Source: Calendula officinalis (lineage: Eukaryota > Streptophyta > Magnoliopsida > Asterales > Asteraceae). Taken from it: 64,000 nt of DNA. The notes beneath the pieces were generated by a model. It saw only the letters and a list, made by a program, of their open reading frames with translations, was not told where the DNA came from and did not search any database. Location of the stretch: contig OY970826.1 in the NCBI GenBank assembly GCA_963853835.1, positions 75,076,929 through 75,140,928 on the forward strand, in the 5' to 3' direction. Positions 9,243-19,662 of this stretch are shown in pieces. The position numbers and the translations under genes are program-made. Every line of letters begins with the position of its first letter. Positions within the stretch are counted from its first letter, which is position 1.

Positions 9243-9482
9243 CAGTAGTAAATAAGCATCATCAGTAGTAAGTTTGGTGATCAGTAGTAAGTCCAAAACC
9301 ATCGTCAGTAGTAACTACTATTGATCAGTAGTATCTTCAATATGCCTTGATCAGTAGTAACTAAGTTATAGACTTCACCAGTATCAACTTCATCAGTATT
9401 AAGTAATTCTGTCCCATCAGTACTAAGTATAACATTCATCAGTAATAAACATAATCAGTACTAACTGCAGCATCAGTATTAA
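9243..9482 (-). promoter_or_regulatory. CAGTAGTA motif array in the copia LTR (U3)
   Basis: Six exact plus-strand CAGTAGTA copies (starting 9243, 9263, 9282, 9306, 9326, 9352) are followed by seven variants up to 9482 (CAGTATCAA, CAGTATTAA, CAGTACTAA, CAGTAATAA). The spacing is irregular, about 15-25 bp, so this is not a simple tandem repeat; only the core is conserved. All copies are in one orientation. The array sits upstream of the LTR TATA box and mirrors a second array upstream of the extra-gene promoter. A protein-binding array is an inference. Confidence 0.75.
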
Positions 9483-9507
9483 GTTGATCTGTGATTTTGT
9501 TCCAACA

Positions 9508-11391
9508 TATATATCACTCACCGTACTTGTGTGTGTGCTATGTACTTCTATTTCATTAAATGTTGTCGTTCGATACGAGTTAAGGATTTTGTCTTTTGAT
9601 GTGAAAATAAAAAATAAAAAAATTACTATATGGACCCAAGCATTCATGCCCATTACTTTGACACGCTCATCCAATCTAACTTTTCACTCTTGTAATATGT
9701 TGTTACTACAGTGTTTTTCGTTTTCAACAAGGATTTGTTGCAGCGAGATCATAAAACATAAAAGGAAAAGACATGTTAAGATAAAAATCTTTATTGCTCG
9801 GTTTTGACTTTTGACTTTCTATATTTGTTTTTAGCTATGAAAAAATTACTAATTCACATATCTTGATTATGTATATCAAAGTATAATAACGTGTTTTTTT
9901 AACAACATAAAAATTGTTTATTAGAGTATAATAACGTGTTTTTTTTAACAACATAAAAAAGTAGAGGACCATATGCAATCTAAGTCACTTTATTTTATGA
10001 GAAATTGCATTATTTCATAATAAATATTCATATTCCATCAGCATATCAATAAAATGATTAAGATATATAATCTGTTAATTTTTTTAATAATTTTATCATT
10101 TAATTTGTACACTTATATTGATATATGCATATAAAACAACAAGATGAAGTTTCCTTTTATCATTTATAACTAAGAAACGTTAGATGTAAAGTACATTACA
10201 CTCAAAAACTTTTGAAGGGGAATCTCATAAATGCTTTCACATAGACATTTGAAAAAAGTACCATTTTTCTCAATAACAAGTTACAACTTGTAATAAAAAT
10301 TACATAACAAATATACGAATAGATAGTTTCATCGTTCACGGTTAACAAGAAGGTGATACTTTATATTTGAATTTTCGTTTTCGGATTCACTAGTTTGAAG
10401 CGCAGTTAGCTAGGACAATACAACTTCGAGTTTTGTGAACGGGTATGTAAAAATTTTAATCGGAACATTATGGTATCCATCTTGTACTGAATTAGTGGTA
10501 CCAAGTTTTTACAAGTCCCAAAAATGGCTCCCGAGTTCCTTGGTTTGGTACGAGACCGGTTCTAATATATCCTGTATTCGGTCAAGGTGGCTCATCACTA
10601 GATAAATACCTCCGTGTTGCGGCAAGTTCTAGAACATCTATTCTTGAGATGAAATAATATACATATTGATTTTTTATAATTTCTTTTTACCAAAATATTT
10701 TTTTCATAACTTGTCGAAGTGGTTAAGTGCGGTTTAATTAAGCTAAAGATCGAACTCAAATCCCATAACTAGTTTTGAAACTTTTCCTTATAAAGTTATG
10801 GTCTTCAGCGTATTTATGTTGTTGTTCAGGCCAAAAGAAAGGCAAAAGAAACAGGTTGGATGAACAGTGATATTGTGTATATACGGGTTTTGCTAATAGG
10901 TGTTACTGGATATCAAATCTTCAATGTTATTTTTACCATTGCATTAATTTATAAAAAACCTCCATTCATTTACATCAATAGTAAAAGTATTTTAAAACGT
11001 AATTATATTTCTTTATTGAAAACCCCTAAATATAACATTGAAAATTAATTTTTCATTTAAGAGAGTAGATAGCAAAAAAGAAAGAAGAATTTTAAGAAAA
11101 TAAATATATTAGGTGGATATTTTTATAAACATTGGTATACTTCATGGTTAATATTATAAATTAGCAGGAGGCAATAGTTAGAATTATAAATATATACGGG
11201 AAATACGGAGTATACCTTTGGTTAAAGATACGGGAGAGGTTTCATACACTTGGCTATAGAGATAATAAGAAAATTCGTTTTCCTATCATCTTGAATCATA
11301 TATTGTTAATTTAAATCAGAGAAAGAAAGAAAGAAAAACGTTCACAAGAGATGCAAATATTTATATAATTAGATAAAAAGAAATGATATTA
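9508..11391. other. AT-rich intergenic DNA
   Basis: No supported gene. Short ORFs here lack codon bias and recognisable motifs. The only structure I see is the duplication at 9881-9960 and a weak tRNA-like promoter string near 10715-10770. Confidence 0.6.
9881..9960. repeat. Tandem duplication, about 44-bp unit
   Basis: The block AGTATAATAACGTG followed by a T run and AACAACATAAAAA occurs twice, at about 9881-9917 and 9925-9960. The copies differ mainly in the length of the T run. It looks like a local slippage duplication. Confidence 0.7.
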
Positions 11392-11725
11392 GAGCATGGG
11401 GTATGGTGGCTTAACCCCTACCCAAGTCGGACGCCACATCACTTCCGACTCGCGCCACCATACCGTGCGCCATGTTAAACCCCACCTCAAGTAGGATGGG
11501 TGGCGTAGGTGGCGAGCCAATGGGAGGAGAGATGACATTTTTTGACCAATGGGAGGAGAGAGGTTATTATTTTTTTAATGGTTTTTATTTCTTTAAATGG
11601 GTATTATTGGTTAGTGATGGTAGAGGGGGTATTTAGGGGTTTTGAATGTGAAATGTGAAATGGTGATGTGGCGCATAGGTGGCGCGGAGGTGGCGAAGTG
11701 GCTTAAACCACCACACCTAATACTC
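11392..11725. mobile_element. Tourist-like MITE (PIF/Harbinger type)
   Basis: A 334-bp non-coding element with imperfect terminal inverted repeats: GAGCATGGGGTATGGTGG on the left and GAGTATTAGGTGTGGTGG as the complement of the right. It is flanked by TTA on both sides (11389-11391 and 11726-11728), the target duplication of PIF/Harbinger elements. The interior is GC-richer than its surroundings and contains the string CCAATGGGAGGAGAGA twice. Confidence 0.8.
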
Positions 11726-11930
11726 TTAGTACCTACAATTTATGCTTATTTATGTGTCTACTTAACTCTCACATGGAATTGGGCCAATTGGCTTGCCAAG
11801 TAATTTCTCATATTTGTGTATGTTGTACGTAAGTGAGTATTTTTGTGTGTCTCAAAACAATATAATACTTAATTATAAATGAATGTGTATTTTAATTTGT
11901 AATATTAAAAATTGAATACTAAGGTTCCAC

Positions 11931-12150
11931 TTTTTTTTTTAACCAACAAGTTAGTAAGTTAGTGGTTCGAGTCTAGACATTGACATCAACAAGGGGCGGT
12001 ATGTCTTTTCTTGAACCCTCCACATTTGGGGAATAAACTCCACCACATTTTAATCTCCAAGTTTTACCTCCAACAAGGCTTGAAACCAAGACCTCTTGAA
12101 AAAAACCCCAAGGCAATCCTTAGTAACCAATTGATCTAAACCAATTAGTT
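11931..12150 (-). mobile_element. tRNA-derived SINE
   Basis: On the minus strand the element ends in an A tail (plus-strand T run from 11931). It shares its 3' body (GGTGGAGTTTATTCCCC..., GTCTAGACTCGAACCACTAAC) with the SINEs at 32222 and 47850. The 5' part keeps B-box-like GGTTTCAAGCC. The flank ATACTAAGGTTCCAC at 11916-11930 recurs at the 5' end, but split: its first four bases are at 12151-12154 and the rest at 12420-12430, because a MITE landed inside it. Confidence 0.78.
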
Positions 12151-12157
12151 ATACTAA

Positions 12158-12419
12158 GAGCATCCCCAATGGTTAAGTCATTCCAATGACTTATTAGTAT
12201 TGTCATGTAGACTTTCCACTCAATTTTCATAAAAAGTTATCAAAAAAGCTTTTGCTCTAATGCATTTAAATGTAGAGAAAGCTTTTTGTGTGTCTAAGAA
12301 ATGACTTATGGAAAAAAAGCTTTTGAAGCAAAAACTTTTTTCCTAAAAGGTCATTTAACTTTAAATAACTTAAAAAAAAAGTAAAAAACTTTAAAAAAAA
12401 CCTCCCACTGAAGATGCTC
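12158..12419. mobile_element. Tourist-like MITE inserted into a SINE target duplication
   Basis: A 262-bp element with ends GAGCATCCCCAATGG and, as complement of the right end, GAGCATCTTCAGTGG. It is flanked by TAA at 12155-12157 and 12420-12422. The interior is AT-rich with A runs and no ORF. Removing it and one TAA restores an exact 15-bp duplication around the adjacent SINE. Confidence 0.82.
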
Positions 12420-12422
12420 TAA

Positions 12423-15321
12423 GGTTCCACTTAAATGACTCTTTAGTTTGATTACCATACCCTCAACTCTACAAGTAAGTTTTTAGAATGGGTGGGACAG
12501 TTTTTCCTTCAAAGCCATATCTTGAAGATCTGTACCTTATGTCCTTTTCCAAATGAACATGCACACGGAGAATTATACATTAAAAATAAAATAAAAAATT
12601 GAAGTCATAATTCATTTTTAATATGTCTTTCTAGTGTACGATTTAACATGGTTAAATCCTAAAAAATCAGGTATACTCAATGATATACTTCTATACATGA
12701 CATGTTTTATAACTATGATCAAATATATGTCGCATGTGAGATATGTGTTAGACGGCTAGGTGTGGGGTGTGTTATACACCCGCCAAAGCCAAGAAATCTC
12801 CTATAACCTCGTTATGCCACACTGAGGAGCCCCCAAAGAAATGTTGGCCGTGGCCACGGCGACCTGCCAAAGGGAGGGAGCTGGGTGGGGGGTTCCAACC
12901 AATTAAAATACAACAAATAACAAATGTGGGAGTCTTTTTAACACCACTTTAACTATAACACCAAAAAACTACTATTCTCTCTCTAGATTATATCCAAGTT
13001 ATAAGTCTAAAAACTTTATAACATGACTATAACATTTATCATATACCTTAGTCCTTGGCTATGATGAGAAATGCGATGATACCAAAATAATACCATACCA
13101 TATGTATCTGAGTCGCTTCCTACGGTTTATTGACATCACGGTTTTGTCACAACTTTTAGAAACTCTTAATAACCTTAATACGCTAAGTAAAAGAAAATGA
13201 TAAATTACAAAACTTAATCATGGTAATGTTTTACAATATGATTCATTTTCTGTTATATATAGAAAAGTTTGGTTCATTTGCAGTGACTTTTACACAAACT
13301 CATATACTTTTACATACATTTTCTCTCTAAAAGAATCATCAAAGTTCTTAAAGTTTTTATACATTGGATTATATCAGATAGAACAAAATTAGTTGTTGTA
13401 CCATAGGTTATAAACGACGAATCCATTTCAAAAGAATCATGTTAAATCACGAGACTCAACTAAACTATATTTCTACTTGTTTCTTTTACATATTATGTTT
13501 CATTTTGTTTGTAATCAAATTCATCAAATTTTTTATTGTGTTGCATTTTATCTAATAAAATTAGTATTAGTTGAGACACTTGCTATAGCTTATCGACAAC
13601 ATGATTTTGTCTTGGATTTTGCACTCTTAATGAACTTCATATGTTAATTTAAAAAATAATAAAGATAAGTTTGAAAAACTCAAAAAGTAACCATGGACCA
13701 TGGTAGTGTTTTAAAATCATTTGTAATTTTAAAAAAAATGCAAATTTGGTGATGATAAAAAGCAGTTTAAATTAAAGTGGACTGTAAAGGGGAAGTGGAC
13801 TGATCGGGTCAGAAAAGGGGTACGGTTCGGACCAGATGAGTGGTTCCGGATAGGAACGTTTCTCAACGTACAACAGTTCAGACAAATTTATGGGTGTGGG
13901 AGTTCTGTTCTCAACAAAATGCCACCTAGCTTAGCTGTCCACCTTCTTTAAGATTTGTAGTCTAAACAATATAATATGTTGGATTTTCTAACGTATTTCC
14001 AATTAGTTTGAGTCCACAATTTTACAATTTATCGGTTTATTTAGATTTAGATAAAGTAATTAGAGATGTTTGGAAGAGTTTACCTATGAGGGTACATGTT
14101 TATCTAAGATTAACAATATGTAAGTTGTTTTTTCGTCACAGTTTACTGATTTTTTCTTGGCTATCCCAAAGTATATACACAACTAACTCCGAACTTTGGT
14201 ATCTTGTAGTCCTTAAGACTTCTTGTCTTTAGTCCACTTTGAAGATGGTGATTACTAATATCCTAATTACACCAAGTTTAAGTTTTAACGTAAGACAATT
14301 GATTGCATCAAATTATGTTTGGGAAGAAAACGCACAAAGTTTGTGAAAAGTTTACCCAACTTTATAAAAGAATTAGTTCAAATAAACTATATAAAGTTGA
14401 GTTAATTTCTATTAATAAGCTTCTATTTTATATCTCATTATAGATTTAGAACTTCCGACAAGAATATACACATGCATATCAAATGATAACCTTTTTAACG
14501 ACAAATATTCATACACATATAATTTAAAATAATATCGTACCAATAATTTTGAACTTACAATCTCTTGATTAATAGTCACACAAATACCATTAATCTAGAA
14601 AGATTTTGGTACATACCAAAAGATAACATGATCCACTATTGTGCATAAGATCTATTTATATGTTCATTTTTACTGTATTAAAAAATGAATATTAATATAG
14701 AAGAAATGTTGCAAAAGGGACTTTTTAATTGTTTGGAATGAAACTAATATCTTTCTTCTTCTTTTTTTTCTTTTCCTTGTCTTGTGGTAAAGTTGACATG
14801 CTCCACTTTTTGCATAAAAATTCACATCTAATCTTTCTTCTTTTGAGGATTTGGGCAACCAAACCACCACTGCTTGCAGTTCTTTTAACCCTACAAAAGT
14901 TTTATTTTGATTTTGATGTCAAATAATTGAATTATAGCTCTGCAAATACTATTTGTCCTTTAAATTTATATTTAAAATTTTAAGGGTTCTATAAATAATT
15001 GTCATGTGTTCAATCCATCATTAGGTAAATAATTAAATATTTACGAGGTTGTCAAGTGAAGGTTTGGAAATGGTCACAACAATCTTTATGTTGTGTATAT
15101 CTTGAGCTTAAACTCGGCAGCCTGGTGGAGCGAGTATAAACAAGAATACCTACAAAACTTGCTTATATTTTATTTTATTGGACGAAAATAAATCTACATG
15201 TAATATTCATATTTTATATCTTATATGACTCATCGAACTTCTTTCCGAGACAATTTGAGTTTTATAATTTTGACTAGAAGACAAACTGGTTTAACCTACC
15301 AATTTTAAACAAAAAATTAAA
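12423..15321. other. Intergenic DNA without a supported gene
   Basis: AT-rich with many stops in all frames. A GC-richer island at about 12755-12960 (GTGGGGTGTGTTATAC to TAACACC) may be an old MITE, but I could not define its ends. A second island at 13780-13930 (mixed composition) has no ORF. Confidence 0.5.
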
Positions 15322-15486
15322 ACATTGTTTAATAGGGAGTAGTATCACATGTTTGCTAATTGAAGGCAAGAAAAGGTTCGCCTGATTATCGGATACAATT
15401 ACAAAACACATGGTCAAGAGCAATAAACTACTTACAAAACACATTGTTTAATAGGGAGTAGTATCACATGTTTGCTAATTGAAGTA
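15322..15486. repeat. Direct repeat, about 46-bp unit, 118 bp apart
   Basis: The stretch beginning ACATTGTTTAATAGGGAGTA and ending GTTTGCTAATTGAAG occurs at about 15322-15366 and again at 15440-15485 with no mismatch seen. The unique spacer suggests a local duplication. Confidence 0.75.
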
Positions 15487-15695
15487 TTAAGGAAGTACAT
15501 GATCTTTATTTGTCGCCTTACAACTCTTAAAAGTCGATAATCATCGGCTTAACTATCGTTTTGTGAAACCATAACTTTTGCTAAATGTTGTCACTGTTTT
15601 ATTACTCCTTATAAGTAACTTGAATTTATATTAGCCAAATGAGATGTTGAAAGCGACAGAATAAATGACACAAAAGAAGAAAAAATAATGGGATA

Positions 15696-16008
15696 CTTCC
15701 TCCGATTTAAAATAAGTGATACACTTGGAGTTTCATGGTTTTTGATGCAAAAGATTATAATGATGATTAAATTAGATTAATTGGATGATTAGTGGAGAAT
15801 GTGTCCCACACCTTTTGAATAAAGTAAGGTTAATGATGTTTAAAAGTAAAAAGTAAGGGTAAATGAGTAATTTCACTTTGTTAAAGTAGATAGTTAGTGA
15901 GTGTGGGTCCCATTTTTCATGCCAAATAAGGAAACTTTTCAAAGTGTATCACTTATTTTGAATCACCCCAAAAAGGAAAGTGTATCACTTATTTTGAATC
16001 GGAGGAAG
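15696..16008. mobile_element. Stowaway-like MITE, family 1, copy a
   Basis: A 313-bp element whose ends are long inverted repeats (CTTCCTCCGATT...AATAAGTGATACACTT, and the complement on the right), flanked by TA at 15694-15695 and 16009-16010. TA targets and CTxCCTCC ends are typical of Stowaway (Tc1/mariner-related) MITEs. The right end holds the subterminal sequence twice in tandem. Copies b and c are at 44307 and 63020. Confidence 0.88.
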
Positions 16009-16597
16009 TATATAAATTGGGGATGACACTTTTAATGTGATGGAAGAATTTTAGGCATATGGAAAAACAATTTTACTTCAGGAAGATTCTTTTTAAGATT
16101 ATGTACATGATATAAAAATTGATTGGCCCGATTCTACTCACGGTGTATTTGGCATAATTGGTTCCGTGACCGACTCTATACGTTCCTTTGGACATGTAGT
16201 ATTGTAGTAAATATTTATACTGGATTGAAACTGTGATTTTTTTTAAAAAAAATGAAAGTTCTTACAACTATATTTGCTCATTCAAATATGTTTGAAAATT
16301 AACATAAAATTTGTGATTTTAAAAGACACCGTGATGAAATGAAGAAAAAGTAAAAAAAATAAAACCACTTGCTGTATTTTCCCCACTTCATATTATGTGT
16401 TTTGATTTTCTTTCACATACCTCGTCTAAAAAGTACATTATAATATTAAGAGCGAATTAAATCTAAGGTCTCTGTGGTTTACCACTTATTGCAGTCACAG
16501 TCCCTAAACTTCATTAAGTACACTGAGAGTTCCTGGTGTTGCCACTTTGTTGCACCCGTAGTCCCTGAAGCAGACGGCCATTTATTAGGGCTGTTAA
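16009..16597. other. Old repeat carrying GTCCCT motifs, 5' flank of the nested cluster
   Basis: From about 16445 the sequence contains evenly spaced blocks (CAGTCCCTAAACTTCATTAA, GTAGTCCCTGAAG) that resemble the arms of the foldback at 31554-32012. It continues on the far side of the solo LTR. The short ORF here (16474-16761) crosses the LTR boundary and is not a gene. Confidence 0.5.
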
Positions 16598-17215
16598 TGT
16601 TGGAAAATACATTGGTATTTGCAAGTTGGCAAATTTCCTATTTGTTGTGGGGAGTTGTGGAGCTTTGTTTTTGGTTTAGCCTCTTGAATAGTCATAATTT
16701 TGATAATAATGTTTACACTAATGTTGACACTAATGTTGACAATAATTTTACATTAATATAATAAGAGTTATTCTTTTCTCTCATAAATTTGAGTAAAGGC
16801 TTGTGCCTATAAAAGGAACCATTGGGGTGAAAGTTCAAACACACCAACACCAAAAATCATAAGCTCTCATCTCATAAGCTCTCCTCTCATGATGTTGTGT
16901 TTTGATATTCATCATGTGTTTCCATGTAATCACTTTGTGTTGCCGGTGATTCTTTTGCTGTAAGAACATACCGATCAACTGCATCAAATCCTGGGGTTCT
17001 ACGCTGAGGCTTGCAGCATATAGAGCGCGTAAAAACCCTAAAGGACAGGAATCACAATTCCGTGCGGTTCGTTATTTCATCAAGAATCAGGTTTGTTCAT
17101 TCCATTTGGTTCTTTCTTATGTGTTGAGTTTGATATTAAATTATCAATATCAAATATGGTTTTAATATCATAAGTGTCTAATTATTTAATCACCGAATAT
17201 ATAAATTGCACAACA
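16598..17215 (+). mobile_element. Solo LTR of a copia-like retrotransposon
   Basis: It starts TGTTGGAAAATACATTGG and ends GCACAACA (TG...CA), 618 bp, with GTTAA on both sides (16593-16597 and 17216-17220). A TATA box (CCTATAAAAGG) lies near 16806-16816 and sets the plus orientation. There is no PBS, coding region or second LTR, so it is a solo LTR, the usual product of recombination between two LTRs. Confidence 0.88.
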
Positions 17216-17242
17216 GTTAAATCCCACATGTGCAAAACACAT

Positions 17243-19000
17243 TGTAACACCTCATATTTAATGCTAAATACTGGCCAAAATAAAACATTTTTATAAATAG
17301 AAGAACATCCCCAATTTAGATTTACAAAAACCTTGGTATGAAATCAGAGTATAAAAGTAGGTGTTACAAAATAGATCATCACCAAGCTAAGACTAAATCC
17401 AATCTAGTGTTCTTCTATTCTAGGTCCCGCATCTCTATCCATGCGTACCTAAACCTTCTATCCCGAACCTGAGTACATAGCAAAACAAACAAGGAGTACG
17501 TGAGACAAAAACGTCTCGTGAGCTACATGGGTTTAGACCCCAAAGTTAATAATAATAACCGAATGACGAACAACAAACACGTAAGCAATCACCCATCTAT
17601 CTAGTCACCCTATTGTGACTCTAATACCTTGCTTTCCTAGCAACCATACCTAGTTGTCGAGACATCCCCAACCAACTAGAACCACATTAACTTATTAACC
17701 GGGGATCCCCCGCATTAACAAGCTTCAAGGTAAAGGCAAGAGGGAATCGCCCAATCTACCAATACCTGCCTTACTCGCCGGACTACTTCCAGTTAGCAAG
17801 ACTACTATCATGGAATAGGCCGATGGGGATCCGCCCAAATGCTCCCCATTCCATACCTCATGACCGGGGATCCCCCGAATCATCACGTCATCTCACCATA
17901 TCATAACTCGATGGTTATGTCAATCTAGCTCTCGGCTATCACATCTATCATCAAACAAGTTAGTTCAATACTATCATCGGTATAACTAACTATCAACTAC
18001 TAGTCTACACAATTAAGCAAATAGACCATAACACAAGTAATAGAAATGTATTTCATAGGCTATGTACTCAGTAAAGTCCACACGTACTCACCTTAGCAAT
18101 AAAGATGCTTTAACCGTATCCTTTCCGCCGGTCCCTTGTTCACAATTCATCCACTTCAATACTTCACCGAATGTCTAAAATAATTATCACAACAAGATTA
18201 TCAACACAAACTACTACCAATGTGTTCATCTACCTCTAGATAACACCCATCAATCCATTTCCCCCAATTATGGTGATTTACCAAACCCTAGGTTTAACCA
18301 ACCCTTAAGATTCTTACAAATCGAAATCATACACTTGTTTTCCTTGTTAATATACCATCTATTAAGTGTATACACCATTTATATCACCATAACTCATACC
18401 CCAAGAACTAGGGTTTCAACCCCAAGCTTCTAAATCCATAGATCTAAAGCTACAACTACAAAGGATTGAAGATATACCTTTAATCTTCCACTAGGAGTGA
18501 AGAATCACGAGATTTGACCAAGAATTCGGCTCCAAACGATGTTTTTCACTCAAAAACGTTCACACACTTGAAGAGAGAAAACTAGGGTTTTTGGAAATGC
18601 ATTTATGGCTGAAAAACCCAATTTAATGCACTGGTCGGAAGGGCTCGCGCCGAGCTCGCGCCGCGAAAGGACGCGGGTCTTCCCGCTGGTCGCCGCTTTA
18701 TACCAGACTTCGCGCCCAGCTCGCGCCAGGCTCGCGCCGCGAAGTCGACGCGACTTTCTCGCGTTTCAGCTCTGGTCCCTCTGCTCAACCTCGCGTTTCG
18801 CTGGCGCCAGGCTCGCGCCGCGAGCCTGCCTTTGCAGCAGGGCTACACTTTTCGGTCTAGGTTTCAACCCGGTTTCGCCCATAACTTTCTCATACGGACT
18901 CCAAACGACACGAAACCAATTCCTACGGTTTTAATATGATTTATCCATAATTATCATATTTTTATTTATTTTATTTATTTACAAATTTCGGGTCGTTACA
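17243..19000 (-). repeat. 3' LTR of the chromovirus
   Basis: 1,758 bp. On the minus strand it begins TGTAACGACCCGAAATTTG at 19000 and ends GAGGTGTTACA at 17243. Contents: a CpG-rich palindromic island (about 18640-18840, repeated CTCGCGCC and GCGCGAG), CCGGGGATCCCCC-type short repeats (about 17700-17880), and an inverted pair CTGAGTACATAG (17469-17480) and CTATGTACTCAG (18060-18071). Short ORFs over the CpG island are not genes. Confidence 0.92.
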
Positions 19001-19037
19001 ACTATCTACCCCTTAAGAAGATTCCGTCCTCGGAATC
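19001..19037 (-). other. Polypurine tract and adjacent hairpin of the chromovirus
   Basis: The minus strand reads AAGGGGTAGATAGT directly before the 3' LTR; this is the plus-strand primer. Just upstream, GATTCCG and CGGAATC (19020-19026 and 19031-19037) form a perfect 7-bp stem with a 4-base loop. The stem overlaps the last codons of pol. Confidence 0.8.
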
Positions 19038-19662
19038 TCATCATAGTTCACGAAATCCGGGTACCTCTTCCGAATCTCGTCCTTGACTTCCCAAGTCAAA
19101 TTCGGCCCAAGTGAATGCTTCCACTTGACCAATACCAACTCGATCTCCTTATTCCGAAGCTTCTTTGTTTTCGTCTCTAATATAGCTTCGGGCTCTTCAA
19201 TCAACCGATTCGGGCCGTCAACCCGCAACTCTTGCAATGGAATAATATTCTCAACTTCCCCGACAAACTTCTTCAAATAACTCACGTGAAAGGTGTCATG
19301 CACACCTTGAAGCTCGGGTGGAAGTTCCAACTTAAAAGCTTGAAGCCCGACCCGTTTCAATATTTTAAACGGTCCAACGTACCTTGGGCTTAACTTTCCT
19401 TTCTTACCAAACCGCATTACACCTTTCCAAGGTGACACTTTCAACATGACCATATCGCCGACATCCATGTGTATGGTCTTTTCTTCAAACCCGAATAACT
19501 TCGTTGTCTATCTTGGGCGACTTTCATGTTGGTTTGAATAATACCGATCTTTTCATTTGTCACTCTCACGATCTCGGGACCCGTGAGTTTCGTCTCTCCC
19601 GCTTCCAACCAACAAGATGGAGTTCTACATTTTCTTCCATACAACGCCTCATAAGTCGTCAA
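19013..19662 (-). pseudogene. Chromovirus integrase C-terminus with chromodomain
   Basis: Two overlapping open stretches in different frames (19662-19441 and 19468-19013). The first starts at TTYEALYGRKCRTP, the end of the integrase core region, and runs to AQDRQRSYSG. A one-base shift near 19480 moves the frame to VGDMVMLKVSPWKGV, the GPY/F-type module (KLSPRYVGPFKI). The second ends in a chromodomain (LIEEPEAILETKTKKLRNKEI...VKWKHS...TWE, about residues 85-145). Chromodomains of this kind direct integration to particular chromatin. The Asp/Glu catalytic core is absent because of the upstream deletion. Confidence 0.88.

Larger units (their letters stand above)
1..9507 (-). mobile_element. 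Sirevirus-like Ty1/copia retrotransposon, partial and defective
   Basis: Read on the minus strand the order is 5' LTR (9507-8880), initiator-Met primer-binding site, gag, protease, integrase, reverse transcriptase/RNase H, a non-coding spacer, then an extra two-part ORF running off the left window edge. Protease before integrase before RT is the Ty1/copia order, and a long ORF after pol is typical of Sireviruses (SIRE1 group). The 3' LTR is not in the window, so the second target duplication cannot be checked; the five bases outside the 5' LTR are TATAT. The element is dead as it stands: in-frame stops after gag (7410) and before RT (5135), a frameshift near 6250, a deletion removing the integrase N-terminus (junction about 6090), and two frame breaks plus a stop in the extra gene. 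The match to Asteraceae elements is from memory of protein families. Confidence 0.93.
8880..9507 (-). repeat. 5' LTR of the copia element
   Basis: On the minus strand the repeat starts TGTTGGAACA at 9507 and ends TCCTGACA at 8880, the usual TG...CA. It is 628 bp and is followed by two spacer bases and the primer-binding site, which fixes the inner boundary. The upstream third (9243-9482) is filled with CAGTAGTA-like motifs, and a TATA box lies at 9087-9095. The partner LTR lies left of the window, so the boundary rests on the ends and the PBS, not on comparison of two copies. Confidence 0.85.

Noticed and set aside
9243..9482. CRISPR-like array
   Set aside because: The repeat is only 8 bp with irregular spacers, in a plant retrotransposon LTR; it has none of the features of a CRISPR.
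12767..12952. A 61-codon ORF in a GC-richer island
   Set aside because: No family resemblance; the island looks like part of an old repeat.
18603..18934. ORFs over the GC-rich part of the chromovirus LTR, also 31048-31404
   Set aside because: They lie wholly in LTR sequence made of CGCG palindromes, open on both strands because stops are rare at high GC, and no protein motif is seen.
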